From: Setophaga petechia
Taxonomy: Eukaryota > Chordata > Aves > Passeriformes > Parulidae
DNA length: 64,000 nt
Direction: 5' to 3'
Assembly: GCA_024362935.1 (NCBI GenBank)
Contig: JANCRA010000019.1
Span: 14,504,501 to 14,568,500 of the forward strand
Of the stretch, positions 1 through 10,741 are shown one piece after another. How positions within the stretch are numbered: the stretch's first letter is position 1; every line of letters starts with the position of its first letter. The notes below the pieces were generated by a model that ran no database searches, was not told the DNA's origin, and worked only from the letters and a program-made list of their open reading frames with translations. Made by a program: the position numbers and the translations under genes.

Positions 1-439
1 ATTTTTCTGCTTTTGTTTTTTGACAAATAGTTATTATTCAAGCAAACATTATTGTGCCACAAAAATCACTGTGGTTTTGCTGATAAGCCAGAACTTGAGC
101 TGTGATGGTTGTACTCATGTTAGTACCTACTTGACAGCCTGACTTGTCCTTTTGGGCACAGATGTACACCCCACTTCTAAATGACTTTATATGCCTCTTT
201 CTGGAATTGATGGCAACATTAAAATTTTGCAAAGAGTACAACAGGAAGCGAGTTGTCTAGGGGAGCAGATCAAACCATGTATTTCAACTTCGTAAATTAT
301 AATTTTCTTTTTGTACTTCTGGTTTTATAAAAATGAAATGCTTTGGAAAATAGAACAACTAGACAGACTGATATGCCTCCTCCATAGGCACCTTGAGGAG
401 TATAGAGATAGAGTAACCAAAATTTAGAATAAAATAAAA
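1..439. other. No gene seen; AT-rich unique sequence
   Basis: Only a short minus-strand open frame of under 70 codons falls here, with no recognisable motif. I see nothing beyond ordinary AT-rich non-coding sequence. Confidence 0.6.
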
Positions 440-444
440 TAGTT

Positions 445-560
445 CAATTGGAAGGGACCTCAGTGATCACCTCATCCAACTATCTGACCACTTAAGTGTG
501 GATCCAAGGCTAAAACATATTTTAATGGCATTCTGGACTTGATGTGCCAACCTCTGATAA
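445..560 (-). repeat. CR1 LINE 3'-end fragment, old
   Basis: Read on the plus strand this begins GGAAGGGACCTCAGTGATCA and continues CTGACCACTTAAG, which is the reverse complement of the usual CR1 3' untranslated end (the fragment therefore lies on the minus strand). The terminal ATTCTATG tail is degraded to an A/T-rich run just upstream. Similarity fades after about 560. This is a 5'-truncated, diverged copy with no coding capacity. Confidence 0.75.
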
Positions 561-3500
561 ACTCTGCTAGAGGTGTTGAGTGTCTCCAAATCTCCTTGAA
601 GCTGTGAGTTGGACATATTCAGCAATATATAATTTTACATATCCCAGTCTTAGTGCAGTCATAATGCAAACTATTTTATTTAAGTGTAGGTGAGAGGTCT
701 GTGATAAAATAGTGGTATTTCCTTCCAGATTGGTATTGGTTCTACAGCAAATGTTTTATACAAAAGTTACTTTGTTCAAGATGCCAAGCTGGGATATCTG
801 TGAGGAGAATGGGGAGGAACACAGAAGGAAGTGTCTTATTCTGGCCTTGCTGGAGGGACAGCACTGTGCAGAGTCCACAGCCACTGTCACTGCTGTGATG
901 GGTGTGGAATCACAGCTGCTCACTGTCTTACTGCTGCTTCTTTAACAGGTACCATCAATTGCTGTGATAGTCTTACTTCTTCACCCAAAAATCACTATGT
1001 TCTGTGAAGAAATACAGAATAAAATGATAACTGTAATTTCAGTTTTGGAAACACAGCAGTAAATAAGGAAAAGTATGTACTGTTTATACATGTGGTATAA
1101 ACAGTTACTTAAAATATACATTCAAATGCAAAGTGTTTGAAATTTTGATCCACAAACACCACAATATCCATAAGTCAAGCATTGATATTAGGTTTATTTG
1201 AAGGAGGTGACTTGTTTCAAATATTCTGTCAATACAAGGATGACTAAGACACCATAATTCTGGGACAAGTGCTAATATTCTCCATAAGCTCAAGGTACTA
1301 ATAAATTACAATTATAACAATTTGGCTTTTTAGCACTTGGATTGCAGTGGTGCCTCCTGTGAGTAGCTTGTAATCAGGACTGTTGCTTCCCTGCTGCATA
1401 CCATATAAATATTTATGAAATTAGTAAAATAATATTTTAAGAGTTCTTTGAAATGTGAATCATAGCCAGATCCAGAGCACCTGCTAAGGATCTAACACCA
1501 AGAGAGTGTCCTGGAATCCCTTAATTCTGCAGTGAAGATTGTTTGGCCTCTCCAAAGGCAACCCACAAATCCTGCACAATGGGGGACTGGTTCTGTGCCA
1601 TACAAGATAACTTTCTGCAGAGTATGGCAGACTGAAACAATTCTTGTTTCCCAATGCAATTTCCATTGTAATTGTATTTTAAGGAATTAGCAGTCTGAAA
1701 AGCACATAGCATGATGCAGCAGAGTAAATGCCATAACCTAAGGATTTCGCTGGACTACTAAGGTAGAAACAAAGCCAAATTCCTAACTCTGCTTGGTCTT
1801 GACCATATGCCTTGTTTGGATGTTTAATTTGATGCCACGTGTGTTTGCCATAAAATTCAGCTGCTTTTTGCAATGGTCTAGCATGTTTCCAAGGGATATC
1901 ATGGTGATCACAGTTCTGGGAAATATAAGATGGTAGGCAAATTAAACTACCTCATTTTTTACCACAATAAAAAATGTGGCTGTGTTATAAAAAAGGTCCT
2001 AACACAAGAAGTACATTGGTGCAATCTTTAGACCAAATCACTGAGTCTTTCAGTGATATTCTCTACTTTTAGTTCCTATCTGAAGGCCGAGAACCTAAGA
2101 AAAAAGCAATATATTTTGAGGTAGATTACCCTTGTGTGCACTGTAGTCAGATGGAAATCTTTCTGTCTGGTGTCTCTTGCTGGGCCTGGGTGATTTTCCT
2201 TGATGCACATAAAAGCAAACTGCATGCTTTATATTAGTTTTGCTCTATTCTTTTCTGTTGTTGGGGGTGGGGATGTGGGAAGATAATCTTTGACTTTAAA
2301 CAGATAAGATAAATACCTGAATGATCAGGAAAGAAATGAAATACACTCTGTTTAGGATTTAAATTCTTAATAACACTTCCAAAGTTGCATCAAGCCCAGA
2401 ATAAAAGGAGGAGGTTGGCTGCAAGTTAGCACCTCTATTTGTAAAATCAACAACTGCTCTTGGAATTACAATGCTGGAGAGCTTATCCTTGCTGATGACT
2501 GACAGGCTATTTTCTTGCTGAATAAAAAATAAGCAATCAAACATGGAAGGGAGCCCTGTGCATAGAATCAAATTCTACACATTCTTAAGCATGGCACAAA
2601 CTTTCTTAAGCCAATGAAGCCATTTTTTAGGAGGATTTTTGCAACTTGGCCCCCATAAAGTGAGTGCCTACACATAATGTGTCCTTGTCACCATGGTCCT
2701 GAATGACTCAAACGACTTGTAATGTGGCAGAAAGATTTTCACCTGTAGACTGTCAGTTTGAATCTGTCAAGCAACCAGAAGTTCCTGCTGCAAGAAATTT
2801 TATGCAAAAAACTCCAAGCAATGCTAGAAGAATATTAAGGCTGCATGTGTAGTTGTATTCCCATTTCAGGCAGGACTGTCATTCATTTTTAACATCCCCC
2901 TTTCGGCTACAGCATGATGATTCCGTCTTTAATAACTCAATCACATAGCACCCTTCAAGCAGTGTAGGACAGGCATTTTCCCCAAATCTGCAGAAATGTT
3001 TGCTTTGATGAACAGAAATCTTTATTCAGTTTCTAAGCTTCTGGGTAAGCCTATCCCAGTCTAAGTGAAGGAACACAAAAATAAGCACATATTTGAATGA
3101 CACTGTACATCACAGTCACTGTCATGATGGAAGTTTAGTTGTATTGAAAATGTCTTTCCTGAAAATCTATTGAATTAAAACACCAAAGCAGAAAGGAGAA
3201 ATACTTGTTTTAACTATGTGAAAATGGGTCCCTTATATAATCAGAAATATTAATGATTGCTAGTTGTAGGTTAAATAGCTTTTGCCTCCTGGGGTGCTTG
3301 CTTTCATCAAATGAAATGCAAGAGATCTAAATGCTCGTTTAGCCTTTCCACAGGAAAGTTTGATTCTGTTCAGCTTTAAACTTAAGAATCTCTCCAAAAG
3401 GCAGGTTTTGTTACCTTGATTTCTTGAAGAAACTATGCTTTTGAAGATCTGTTTCCTGCAGATCTCTCCACATATCAGCAAGCTTGGTCACCTCCCTTAC

Positions 3501-5089
3501 TATTACACCTTGAGCACAAAAATCTCCCCCAAAACAGAGGGCTTTTGTCTAGGCAAGTGGCTCGGGTTCACCCCTGTCCATGTACAGGCTCAGTTTTGAA
3601 GATGTTTTTGTTGAAGGGTTGATTGCTGGCTGAACCAGCACCTTCCTATGCTCCCTATGAAAATAAAAACTAACTAAATGAAGATGGTTTCTCGTGTGGT
3701 GGTCACTTGTGTTGCTACTGATGCAGCCAGCAGAGTTTTTCTCTGTATGGTTGTATAGGGAATCTTCTGCAATGCCCTGAGTATTCTTTGAGGAAAATAC
3801 GCGTTGAGAGTCGTGAAAAATCCTGCAAAACTTGGAACAGACAGAGCTGGAAAGTCTTTGTAATATTGTAATTTGTTTGGGCTAATGATCCCAATCAGCA
3901 ATATCAGGTCAAGGCTTTTGGGAGCTGTGGGGCTGGAGGCAAACTCAAATTTAGTCATAGAGTACTGAAATTAAGAGAACTATTTTCTGCTTTAAATGAG
4001 ATGTTAATTATCCTAGTAATTGAAAGCCGACTAATTAACTTGGAGAGTGACTGACATCACTCAAGTAGAGTTGTAAGAAATGCTGAGCCACTGAGGAAGC
4101 ACATAGCAGAGTGCAGTCAAAGATCCCTGGCCCACTATGGGGTCCTTGGTTTATATGGTAATTTTGGCTGACTGCTCGAGCATCTGGGGAGAGGGCTGGG
4201 CTGCAGTGGTGTGTCCTGGCCTGAGGCCAGAGAATTCCTGTGCTGGGGTCCCCCTGGCGCACCTGGGCTGCTCCTGCAGCCACCAGCTCCAGCCTGGGCT
4301 TCACCTCCCTCCTTGTCCCCATGTCCCTGTGTGCCCTGAAGGAGAAAGAGGAGGAATGGAGAAGCACCTGGATCCAGCAAGCACCTCTGTAATTCGGCAT
4401 CAGCCTGAAAGGAAGGCTGGGAAATATTATTAACCAGAGTAGTGAACGGCTTCCGTTGCCTTGGAGCTATTGCTTTTGTCTCTAGCAGGGCTGCTTTGAA
4501 TATTAAAGAAACTAATAGGGATCCAAATTAAAAACTCTGATTAATGTTGTGAACCAGCCTAGTGTGCTTACTCTGTGAGAAAGCAAAGGATAATAGAAAA
4601 CAATCCAAAGCCTGGCTTGCCAAAGTGAACAAGTTCATTAAGTTGTATGGTGGCCGCTGCAACAAAGATAGATATTTTATAGTGCAAAGTAACTCCTATG
4701 TTGGCATTTGGCAGAACGTTACTGCTCTGGTGAAAACAGAAAACAAGTATTTTGCACATTTTTTTTTAAATTGTGTTGTAGGGTTTTTTTTTTGCTGGTA
4801 GTGTTGTTGAAGTCCAGAATACTACTGTGACTATATCCTGCAATGATATGACATGTTCATAAATATTATTTTTAGATGCAGCTTGGCCATTTTTTTTTAC
4901 AGGCATGGTATTAATTCAAAACCATTTCTTCTTGCTTCTGTTGTTATCTTCAGTTACCACCCCCATATCAGCCCCATGCTCTTCTGCATTCTTTCAGTTT
5001 TCTTTTCAAGACAAGTTCCAGCTATTGTATATAAATATATTTTTAAAAATTTATTTTACTACTAAAGTAAATTTATTCTTCATGCAGCT
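561..5089. other. Unique non-coding sequence
   Basis: I see no exon, RNA gene or clear transposon. All open frames are short (at most 121 codons) and overlap on both strands. A GC-richer patch at about 4180-4380 holds overlapping frames of 121, 98 and 81 codons on both strands, the pattern expected of stop-poor GC-rich sequence, not of a gene. AT-rich unique sequence otherwise. Confidence 0.5.
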
Positions 5090-5144
5090 TTTCTATATGA
5101 TACATATGGCCACAAAATATGTGGCCATAAGTATCATATAGAAA
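5090..5144. repeat. Near-perfect inverted repeat (25-bp arms, 5-nt loop)
   Basis: The left arm 5090-5114 and right arm 5120-5144 are reverse complements at 24 of 25 positions; the only mismatch is A5104 opposite A5130. The loop 5115-5119 is AAATA. A third copy of the outer arm, TCTATATGATAC, follows directly at 5146-5157 in the same orientation as the left arm. It has no coding frame. Possible origins are a palindrome made by template switching or a very small foldback element; the sequence alone does not choose between them. Confidence 0.9.
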
Positions 5145-5160
5145 GTCTATATGATACAGT

Positions 5161-7769
5161 CTTTTTTTTAATCAGCAGATGCTAAAAATGTTTATTCATT
5201 ATGAAATACAGAAACAAAGATAATAGGGGATTAAACAAATAATGAATGTGTGTATGAGTATATCCATCTGTATATTAAAGCTTTAGCAACAGACACAGCA
5301 AAGAGTTTGGAGCTTCTTCTAGCACTGGCTGATGCAGTCCTAGCTCCTGCTTAGCCTGAGTGTTCTCTTCACTCTCCCCATGTGGGTTAGGGCTGCAAGT
5401 ACTGTTGCAGCATGAATATGTTGAGTTTATTGAGGTGGAAGCCATTTCTGTGCTAAAGACCCTCATTAGGTCTTTCCATGTCCTTTCTGTGCAGATACAG
5501 ATTTCCTCCATAAAGATAAATGGTCATCTGAATCTTTTTTGACCATCATAAGAAGCAGACACTAAACACTTCCATAAATTAGCAAAAAAATAAAAAACAC
5601 ACAGACCAAATTACCAACAAAATTACCTGTGGAAAATATATGGAAGTTGTTTCTGCTTGCAAGCTCTACCTTGCGAGCTCTTACCTCTTAACACCTTAAG
5701 ACATCTTAAGAAGCCACAGCTTACAGAATTACAACATTCAGAGTGCTGAAAAATCCAGTGATAATATGAGACAGTTCATTAAGCCTATGTGCTCGATGTT
5801 CTCAGTATTGGCTCCTGTTTCTGGTTTTATCAGTCATGGACTGTTCAAAACTGAAGAAAAAAACCCCTTTTTGTATTGTTTTGCAACTACTGGACAAATT
5901 TCACATGGTGAAAGTTGATAAAAACACATCAATTTTGTTCAGAGCCAGAAAGTCTTTGCAATGGTTATGGTGAGACTGTGTGACATAATACAGTTTGGAT
6001 AGGTTTTTATAAGTATTTAAAATTAATCTAAATTTATGTTCCTGAAGAAATTATTCCAACAGCAGTTCCATGGCATTAAGATTTTTCATTTCCTAGCTTT
6101 GAAAAGTAACATTCACCTGCTTTCTAGTAGGCTAAGTAATTGCTAATGAGCGTATGTGAGACCTCAAGGATAACCTCAAGGTTATTTCTTTTACACCTGT
6201 AGAGTGTCTGTTATGCTCCATGCAATGAGAAGGAACCATTCCCATATTTTCACTTAAATTCCAAAAATAGCTAGACTTTCACTCAAAGAATCTGAAAAAA
6301 GAAGATCTGTGAAACTCAAACAGCAATTTTCTAAAGGTGATGACTTTCTGCTGCTACTGTCAGTCATGGCTGTGAGTGGTCCTTGAGATTAGCAGATAAG
6401 GGCACCCTGTGCACTGCTGGGGGAATGGGGCTATCCAGTGTGAGCCTGCTTTAGGAGGTGGCAGGAAAACAGAAGTGTGATGCCCTTGCTGGAGCTAAGT
6501 GTCCATTAATGCAGAATTATGCTGCTGAGTCTCCAATCACGTTGTCCTGAAAGGGGTTTCACTGGAAATCTGGCTACATTGTAGAGAGAGATGCTGAGCC
6601 TGGAGATCCCAATTTCATTGCCCAGGTGGCTGAGCTGGGGAGACAACAATCTCAAGGATTGTTGGCAGACCAGAAAGCTGGGAGAGCATCCCGGACCAGG
6701 CACAGAAACTGAATTCTGCCCTTGAATAATTAGATAAAAGGATGTGTGGTTGAGTCTCCTCATGAGAGCAGACTGTGAGGTAAACAAACAGGAATGGTTG
6801 TTTATTTAAATGTAGAGACTTCAGCAGCTTGTAGTCCTCCCAGACTTCTGCATGTGTGTCTTCTCCAAAGGAAACCCTGAGCAGCTTTCTTTTAACTGAG
6901 TTTTTACCTCTCCACAGGTCAGTGTAAATACTGAATGCAATATTTAGTCTAACTTATGTGCCAAGAAATAAAAAAAATCTATGTTTGTGGGTTTATGTGT
7001 CTTCAAATTTGTAGACTGTTCAGCAAATAGGAAATCCATAGTCTAGAAAATATAAAGCTGTTTTTACATTGTGTTCAGAATATATGGGACAGTGGTCTCA
7101 GTGAAAAAAAATTAAGTATTTAAGGATGGAGGTGTGCCATGGAAAATATACCAGGATATTTTCACAAAGATACCAGGAAAATAAAACAAAGAGATGGTTT
7201 ATTAGATTTACCAGGTTAGCACTTCATTTACATAACATTGTTCTATCTATTTTATGGCTGACAATGATGACACTCCTGATTTTACATCTTACTGAAATGT
7301 TTTACCTTTTTCTGGCTACTCCATGAAATGTGAATTTAAGTCTAACCTGAAGAATGAAGTTCTGCACAATAATATTCTGTCATCACTTATGGATAAAACC
7401 ATATGTTTAGTTTTATACACGGATGAGAGAAGATTTTTCATTTTAATTGGGTATTTGATGACTAAAGAAAGCTTAAGGAAAAAGGAGAATGTAGTGAAAT
7501 TTACAGCCTGAGGGAAAACTCAAATCCAGATTTCCCTGCCCAGACATTACCTGCTGGAATTGTTTTTCAGCTCACTCAGGAGACACCAAGCTACCTCCTC
7601 TGCAGGAAATATCATTGGTATTCTAAGGACTTTATTTGTCATGGAATAGTATAGAGAGTGGTCACCTGTAGAATTTGTAATAGAATAAAGTAACTAGAAA
7701 ATAGAAAATTGTTCATATTCAAGCAGATCTTAGGGAAGGAAAAGTTCTTTGGGCTATTCAGAAATATAT
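5161..7769. other. Unique non-coding sequence
   Basis: Short scattered open frames only (at most 93 codons). No transposon, RNA gene or exon recognised. Several A-rich and T-rich runs of 7-9 bases occur, nothing longer. Confidence 0.5.
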
Positions 7770-7816
7770 ATACTCTGTTAAACCCATGGCATTATACTTT
7801 GTTAAACCCATGGCAA
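7770..7816. repeat. Short tandem duplication, 24-bp period
   Basis: TATACT(C/T)TGTTAAACCC then ATGGCA occurs at 7770-7792 and again at 7794-7816, matching at 22 of 23 positions. It is a simple local duplication with no recognised function. Confidence 0.85.
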
Positions 7817-7934
7817 ATTCCCTGTGATTGGGGTTGAAATAGTGAACAATCTAGGTACTGCTTACCCTACACACACCACATCCAGGGTTGGTTTAATCCT
7901 GTGTCAGAATTAAGTTATTTCCTTGCTATGCAGC

Positions 7935-8175
7935 TGTGTAGGTTGACCCTGGTGAACACCAGGTGCCCACCAAAGGTACTCTATCACTACCCTCCTCAGT
8001 TAGAGAAAATATAATGAAAAGCTCATGGGCTGAGAAAAGGACAGGAAGAGATCATTTAGCAATTACAACCATGGGAAAAACAGACAACTTGGGCTAAATT
8101 AATTTAATTTACTGGCAATCAAATTGGAGTTGGGTAATGAGAGGTAAAATCTTAAGCCTAAAGCACCTCATGTCA
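7935..8175 (+). mobile_element. 5' fragment of an avian ERV LTR
   Basis: From TGTGTAGGTTGACCCTGG through the GTGCCCACCAAAG and CCTCCTCAG motifs, and on past the GACAGGAAGAGATCA motif, this matches, in the same order, the first part of the LTR at 44138-45178 in this window. Similarity runs to about the AAATCTTAA-like block and then stops, so roughly the 3' three-quarters of the LTR is missing. The fragment is immediately followed by a long open frame that the 44 kb copy does not have. Either the element lost everything between the LTR 5' part and its late internal region, or two unrelated pieces abut here. Confidence 0.8.
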
Positions 8176-8697
8176 TTAAAGACCCACAGACAGCTTAACA
8201 GAGACCATAATGCAAATTTCCCCCAGTGCTGGTGTCAGACTGGCCTACACAACATGGGCCCAACTGGTCCCTTAGGGCCAGCACAGGACACAGTGTGCTC
8301 TCAAACTGATGAGCTGAAAGCTCTAATCACCAAATATGAAATGGCTATTATTTGTCCAAAACAGGTGACAACTGCTATCAAACATGATACTGGCTGCATT
8401 GTCAGAATTGCAACAGAAATAGAACAAACTTCTGAACATCAGTGGAATGGTGCTTTTATGAGATATGCACCATCTGCAAATGGCAAATTGCATCTTATAT
8501 TACATCCTATGATCGTTGTACTATTGTGCTGCATTTTATTCGTTTTTCTGGTAATATATTTTTATATCTATGTTTATCACATATCTCCCGGTGTTGGAGA
8601 AATGAATCACCAGTTGTTAACTGATTTGAGCTTAAGTAAGGGCCCAAATCATTCCCTGAGCAAGACAAGAGGACTAACAGCTCCACCCCTCACCTAG
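8137..8697 (+). pseudogene. 186-codon open frame; possible ERV envelope 3' remnant
   Basis: This is the longest open frame in the window outside the pyrimidine microsatellite. Its first dozen or so codons lie in the LTR fragment, so the ATG is probably accidental and the meaningful part starts near residue 15. Residues about 125-147 form one strongly hydrophobic segment rich in V, L, I, F and Y, followed by a polar tail of about 40 residues to the stop. Two cysteines sit at the start of the hydrophobic run and others at 31, 33, 54, 73 and 87. A single membrane span near the C-terminus with a short tail, next to an LTR piece, fits the end of a retroviral transmembrane envelope subunit. I do not recognise a specific family, and gag, protease and polymerase regions are absent. 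A chance frame remains possible. Confidence 0.35.
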
Positions 8698-8777
8698 GCT
8701 CTGTTTTTTCTCAGAGGTTTGGGGCAAGGAGCAAGGGTGACTGTCCATTCTACTTTGGCTTTGGCCCAACATGCAGC

Positions 8778-8810
8778 TGATGTCACACCCCAACATGTGG
8801 TGTGACATCA
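8778..8810. repeat. Perfect 12-bp inverted repeat, CRE-like half motif
   Basis: TGATGTCACACC at 8778-8789 pairs perfectly with GGTGTGACATCA at 8799-8810 around a 9-nt spacer. The TGATGTCA core differs by one base from the TGACGTCA cyclic-AMP response element. It lies about 80 bp after the end of the 186-codon frame and may belong to the same decayed element. Function is not shown by the sequence. Confidence 0.85.
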
Positions 8811-10227
8811 CTGAGGCACAGAGAGAGCCACATGTAAGTTGGAGAGTTTGTGACCTGGAGAATTTGTGAATTAATAAAGTGACGAATTAGAGAATTAATG
8901 TTTTCTGAATAAAGAGCATTGAGCCCCATTTATTTATTTTTTGTATTTAATGACATCCTGATATAAAGTTTAACTTGTTGATTATGTCATAGTGTAAACT
9001 GAGATATCCAAACAGTATATGACATATTTTGGTATGTAGTAGAAGTAAAAAACTGGAAAAGGAAAGCTGTCCTTTTCTTTCCTTCAACTTATGAGTCTTT
9101 CTGATTACTAAGGATTATTTAGTTTAGATATGAGATCAATGCATCATAAGTTACCTGTAAATCACTGTAAACAGTTTAGTAAAATATTTCTTTTTAAAGG
9201 AAAGCATCTCTGTTCTGGCCTTTGAGGATAAGAAAAATCTTTGCCAAGGAACCTAAGCTAGGTAAGAGTTAAAGTTTCTCCCATTTCTTTGTCTGTCACT
9301 ATTTCTGTAGGTGTTAGGAGATCTACTTTGAGACATGTCTTGATCCAGAAAGGCTGAGGTGAAGTAAGGTTGTTTGCCTTTGTGCTTTGTGAGGGTTTAC
9401 TTAAAAAAATTATTCAAGTCCAGATGTTTAAACATTTGCGCTTTTTCTTCTTTCAGAGTATGAAAATTATTTCTATCCATAAAAGAGATCCTAGTGTTCT
9501 CTGAGGACTTGTGCTGCTGTAAAATTCGTCATTCTGTCCTCCTTTGCTTCCCTGCCGTTGTCCTTATCTAGGGAATTTTCCTCTGCAAAGGAGACTACAA
9601 AGCTTACAGCATGCCATGCATATCTTACATGCTGTCCTGGGAGTCAGCTGCAGAGTCACCATTTCTGTCTGTTGTCCAGTCAATGAAAATAGATTCTCAG
9701 TCCTACAATTACGAATCACAACATGAGTCCTGGCTGCCTTGCCTGACTTTGCCTGCTTTATATGAGCAAAATGGAAGATGGAAGGGGCTGAGTTTTCAAA
9801 GGAAACGGATACACCACTAGCTAGTTGCTGAGCCAATATGTGAATTCTAAAGCCACTCAGCAACTTTCAGTGGAAAACCTCCTTTCCTTTCTTAAAAAGA
9901 AACTCTACAATTATGTGGTGTTTGATAAGAAAGCAGATTGTCTGAAAGTGTTCTGGAGAAGCTGCTTCCCAGCAATCTCACAGGCAGTGTTTGCTCATTA
10001 GTAGGAGTCACTGGCGAGCAGCGACTCCGCCACCATCCCTGGAGCGCTGTCAGTCAGCGCCTTTGATTGCTGGGGATGGCTCAAAGAAGTGACAAATGTT
10101 TCCCTTCACCTGATGCACCAGAGAAAAACAGCAATTACCCAAACATTGCATCTTGCTGTGACAGCCTCTTGCCTTCTGTGTGTGAGGCTGAGTGCCACTC
10201 CTGGAGAAGAAGAGGGATTCACTTCAG
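8811..10227. other. Unique non-coding sequence
   Basis: AATAAA-like motifs occur near 8873 and 8909, possibly the tail of the element at 7935-8697. No exon or further transposon seen. At 10004-10060 a short GC-rich stretch holds two small stems (GGAGTC/GACTCC at 10004-10009/10023-10028 and GCGCTG/CAGCGC at 10044-10049/10055-10060). Confidence 0.5.
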
Positions 10228-10741
10228 TGTGCTGTGTACTTCAGTGCTGTGTCCAATTCTGAGCCCTCGGTTTGGGAAGGACATTGAGACACTTCAGTGT
10301 GTCCAGAGGAGGCAACAAGGCTGGTGAGGGGCCTGGAATACAAACCCTGTGAGGAGTGACTGAGGGAGCTGGGGGTGTTCAGCCTGGAGAAAAGGAGACT
10401 CAGGGGTCACCTTATCACTCTCTACAACTCCCTGAAGGGTGGCTGCAGTCAGGTGGGGTTGGTCTCTTCCTCCAGGCAGCAACTGACAGAACCAGAGGGC
10501 ATGGTCTCAAGCTGCACCACGGGCTGGATATTAGGAAAAACCTTTTTATGGAAAGAATAATAAAGTTCTGAAATGAATGGCCTGCCTGGGGAGGTGGTGG
10601 AGTCACCATCCCTGGATGTGTTTAGAAAAAGACTAGATATGGCACTCGATGCCATGGTTTAGTAGAGGTGTTAGGGCTGGGTTAGACTCAATGATCTTGA
10701 AGGTCTCTTCCAACCTAGTCATCCTGTGAATTCTGTGAATT
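10228..10741 (+). repeat. CR1 LINE, 3' end, 5'-truncated
   Basis: About 510 bp of CR1 in sense orientation. In order are the stretch GACATTGAGACACTTCAGTG, the TGTCCAGAGGAGGCAACAAG block, GAGCTGGGGGTGTTCAGCC, GGCTGGATATTAGGAAAAA, GGGGAGGTGGTGGAGTCACC, the final GACTCAATGATCTTGAAGG and a tail of ATTCTGTGA units. It covers the last part of the reverse-transcriptase frame and the 3' untranslated region. Reading frames are broken, so it is inactive. The 5' truncation is the normal outcome of incomplete reverse transcription. Confidence 0.95.

Noticed and set aside
4035..4433. Overlapping frames of up to 121 codons in a GC-richer patch
   Set aside because: Open frames in several phases on both strands reflect stop-poor composition.
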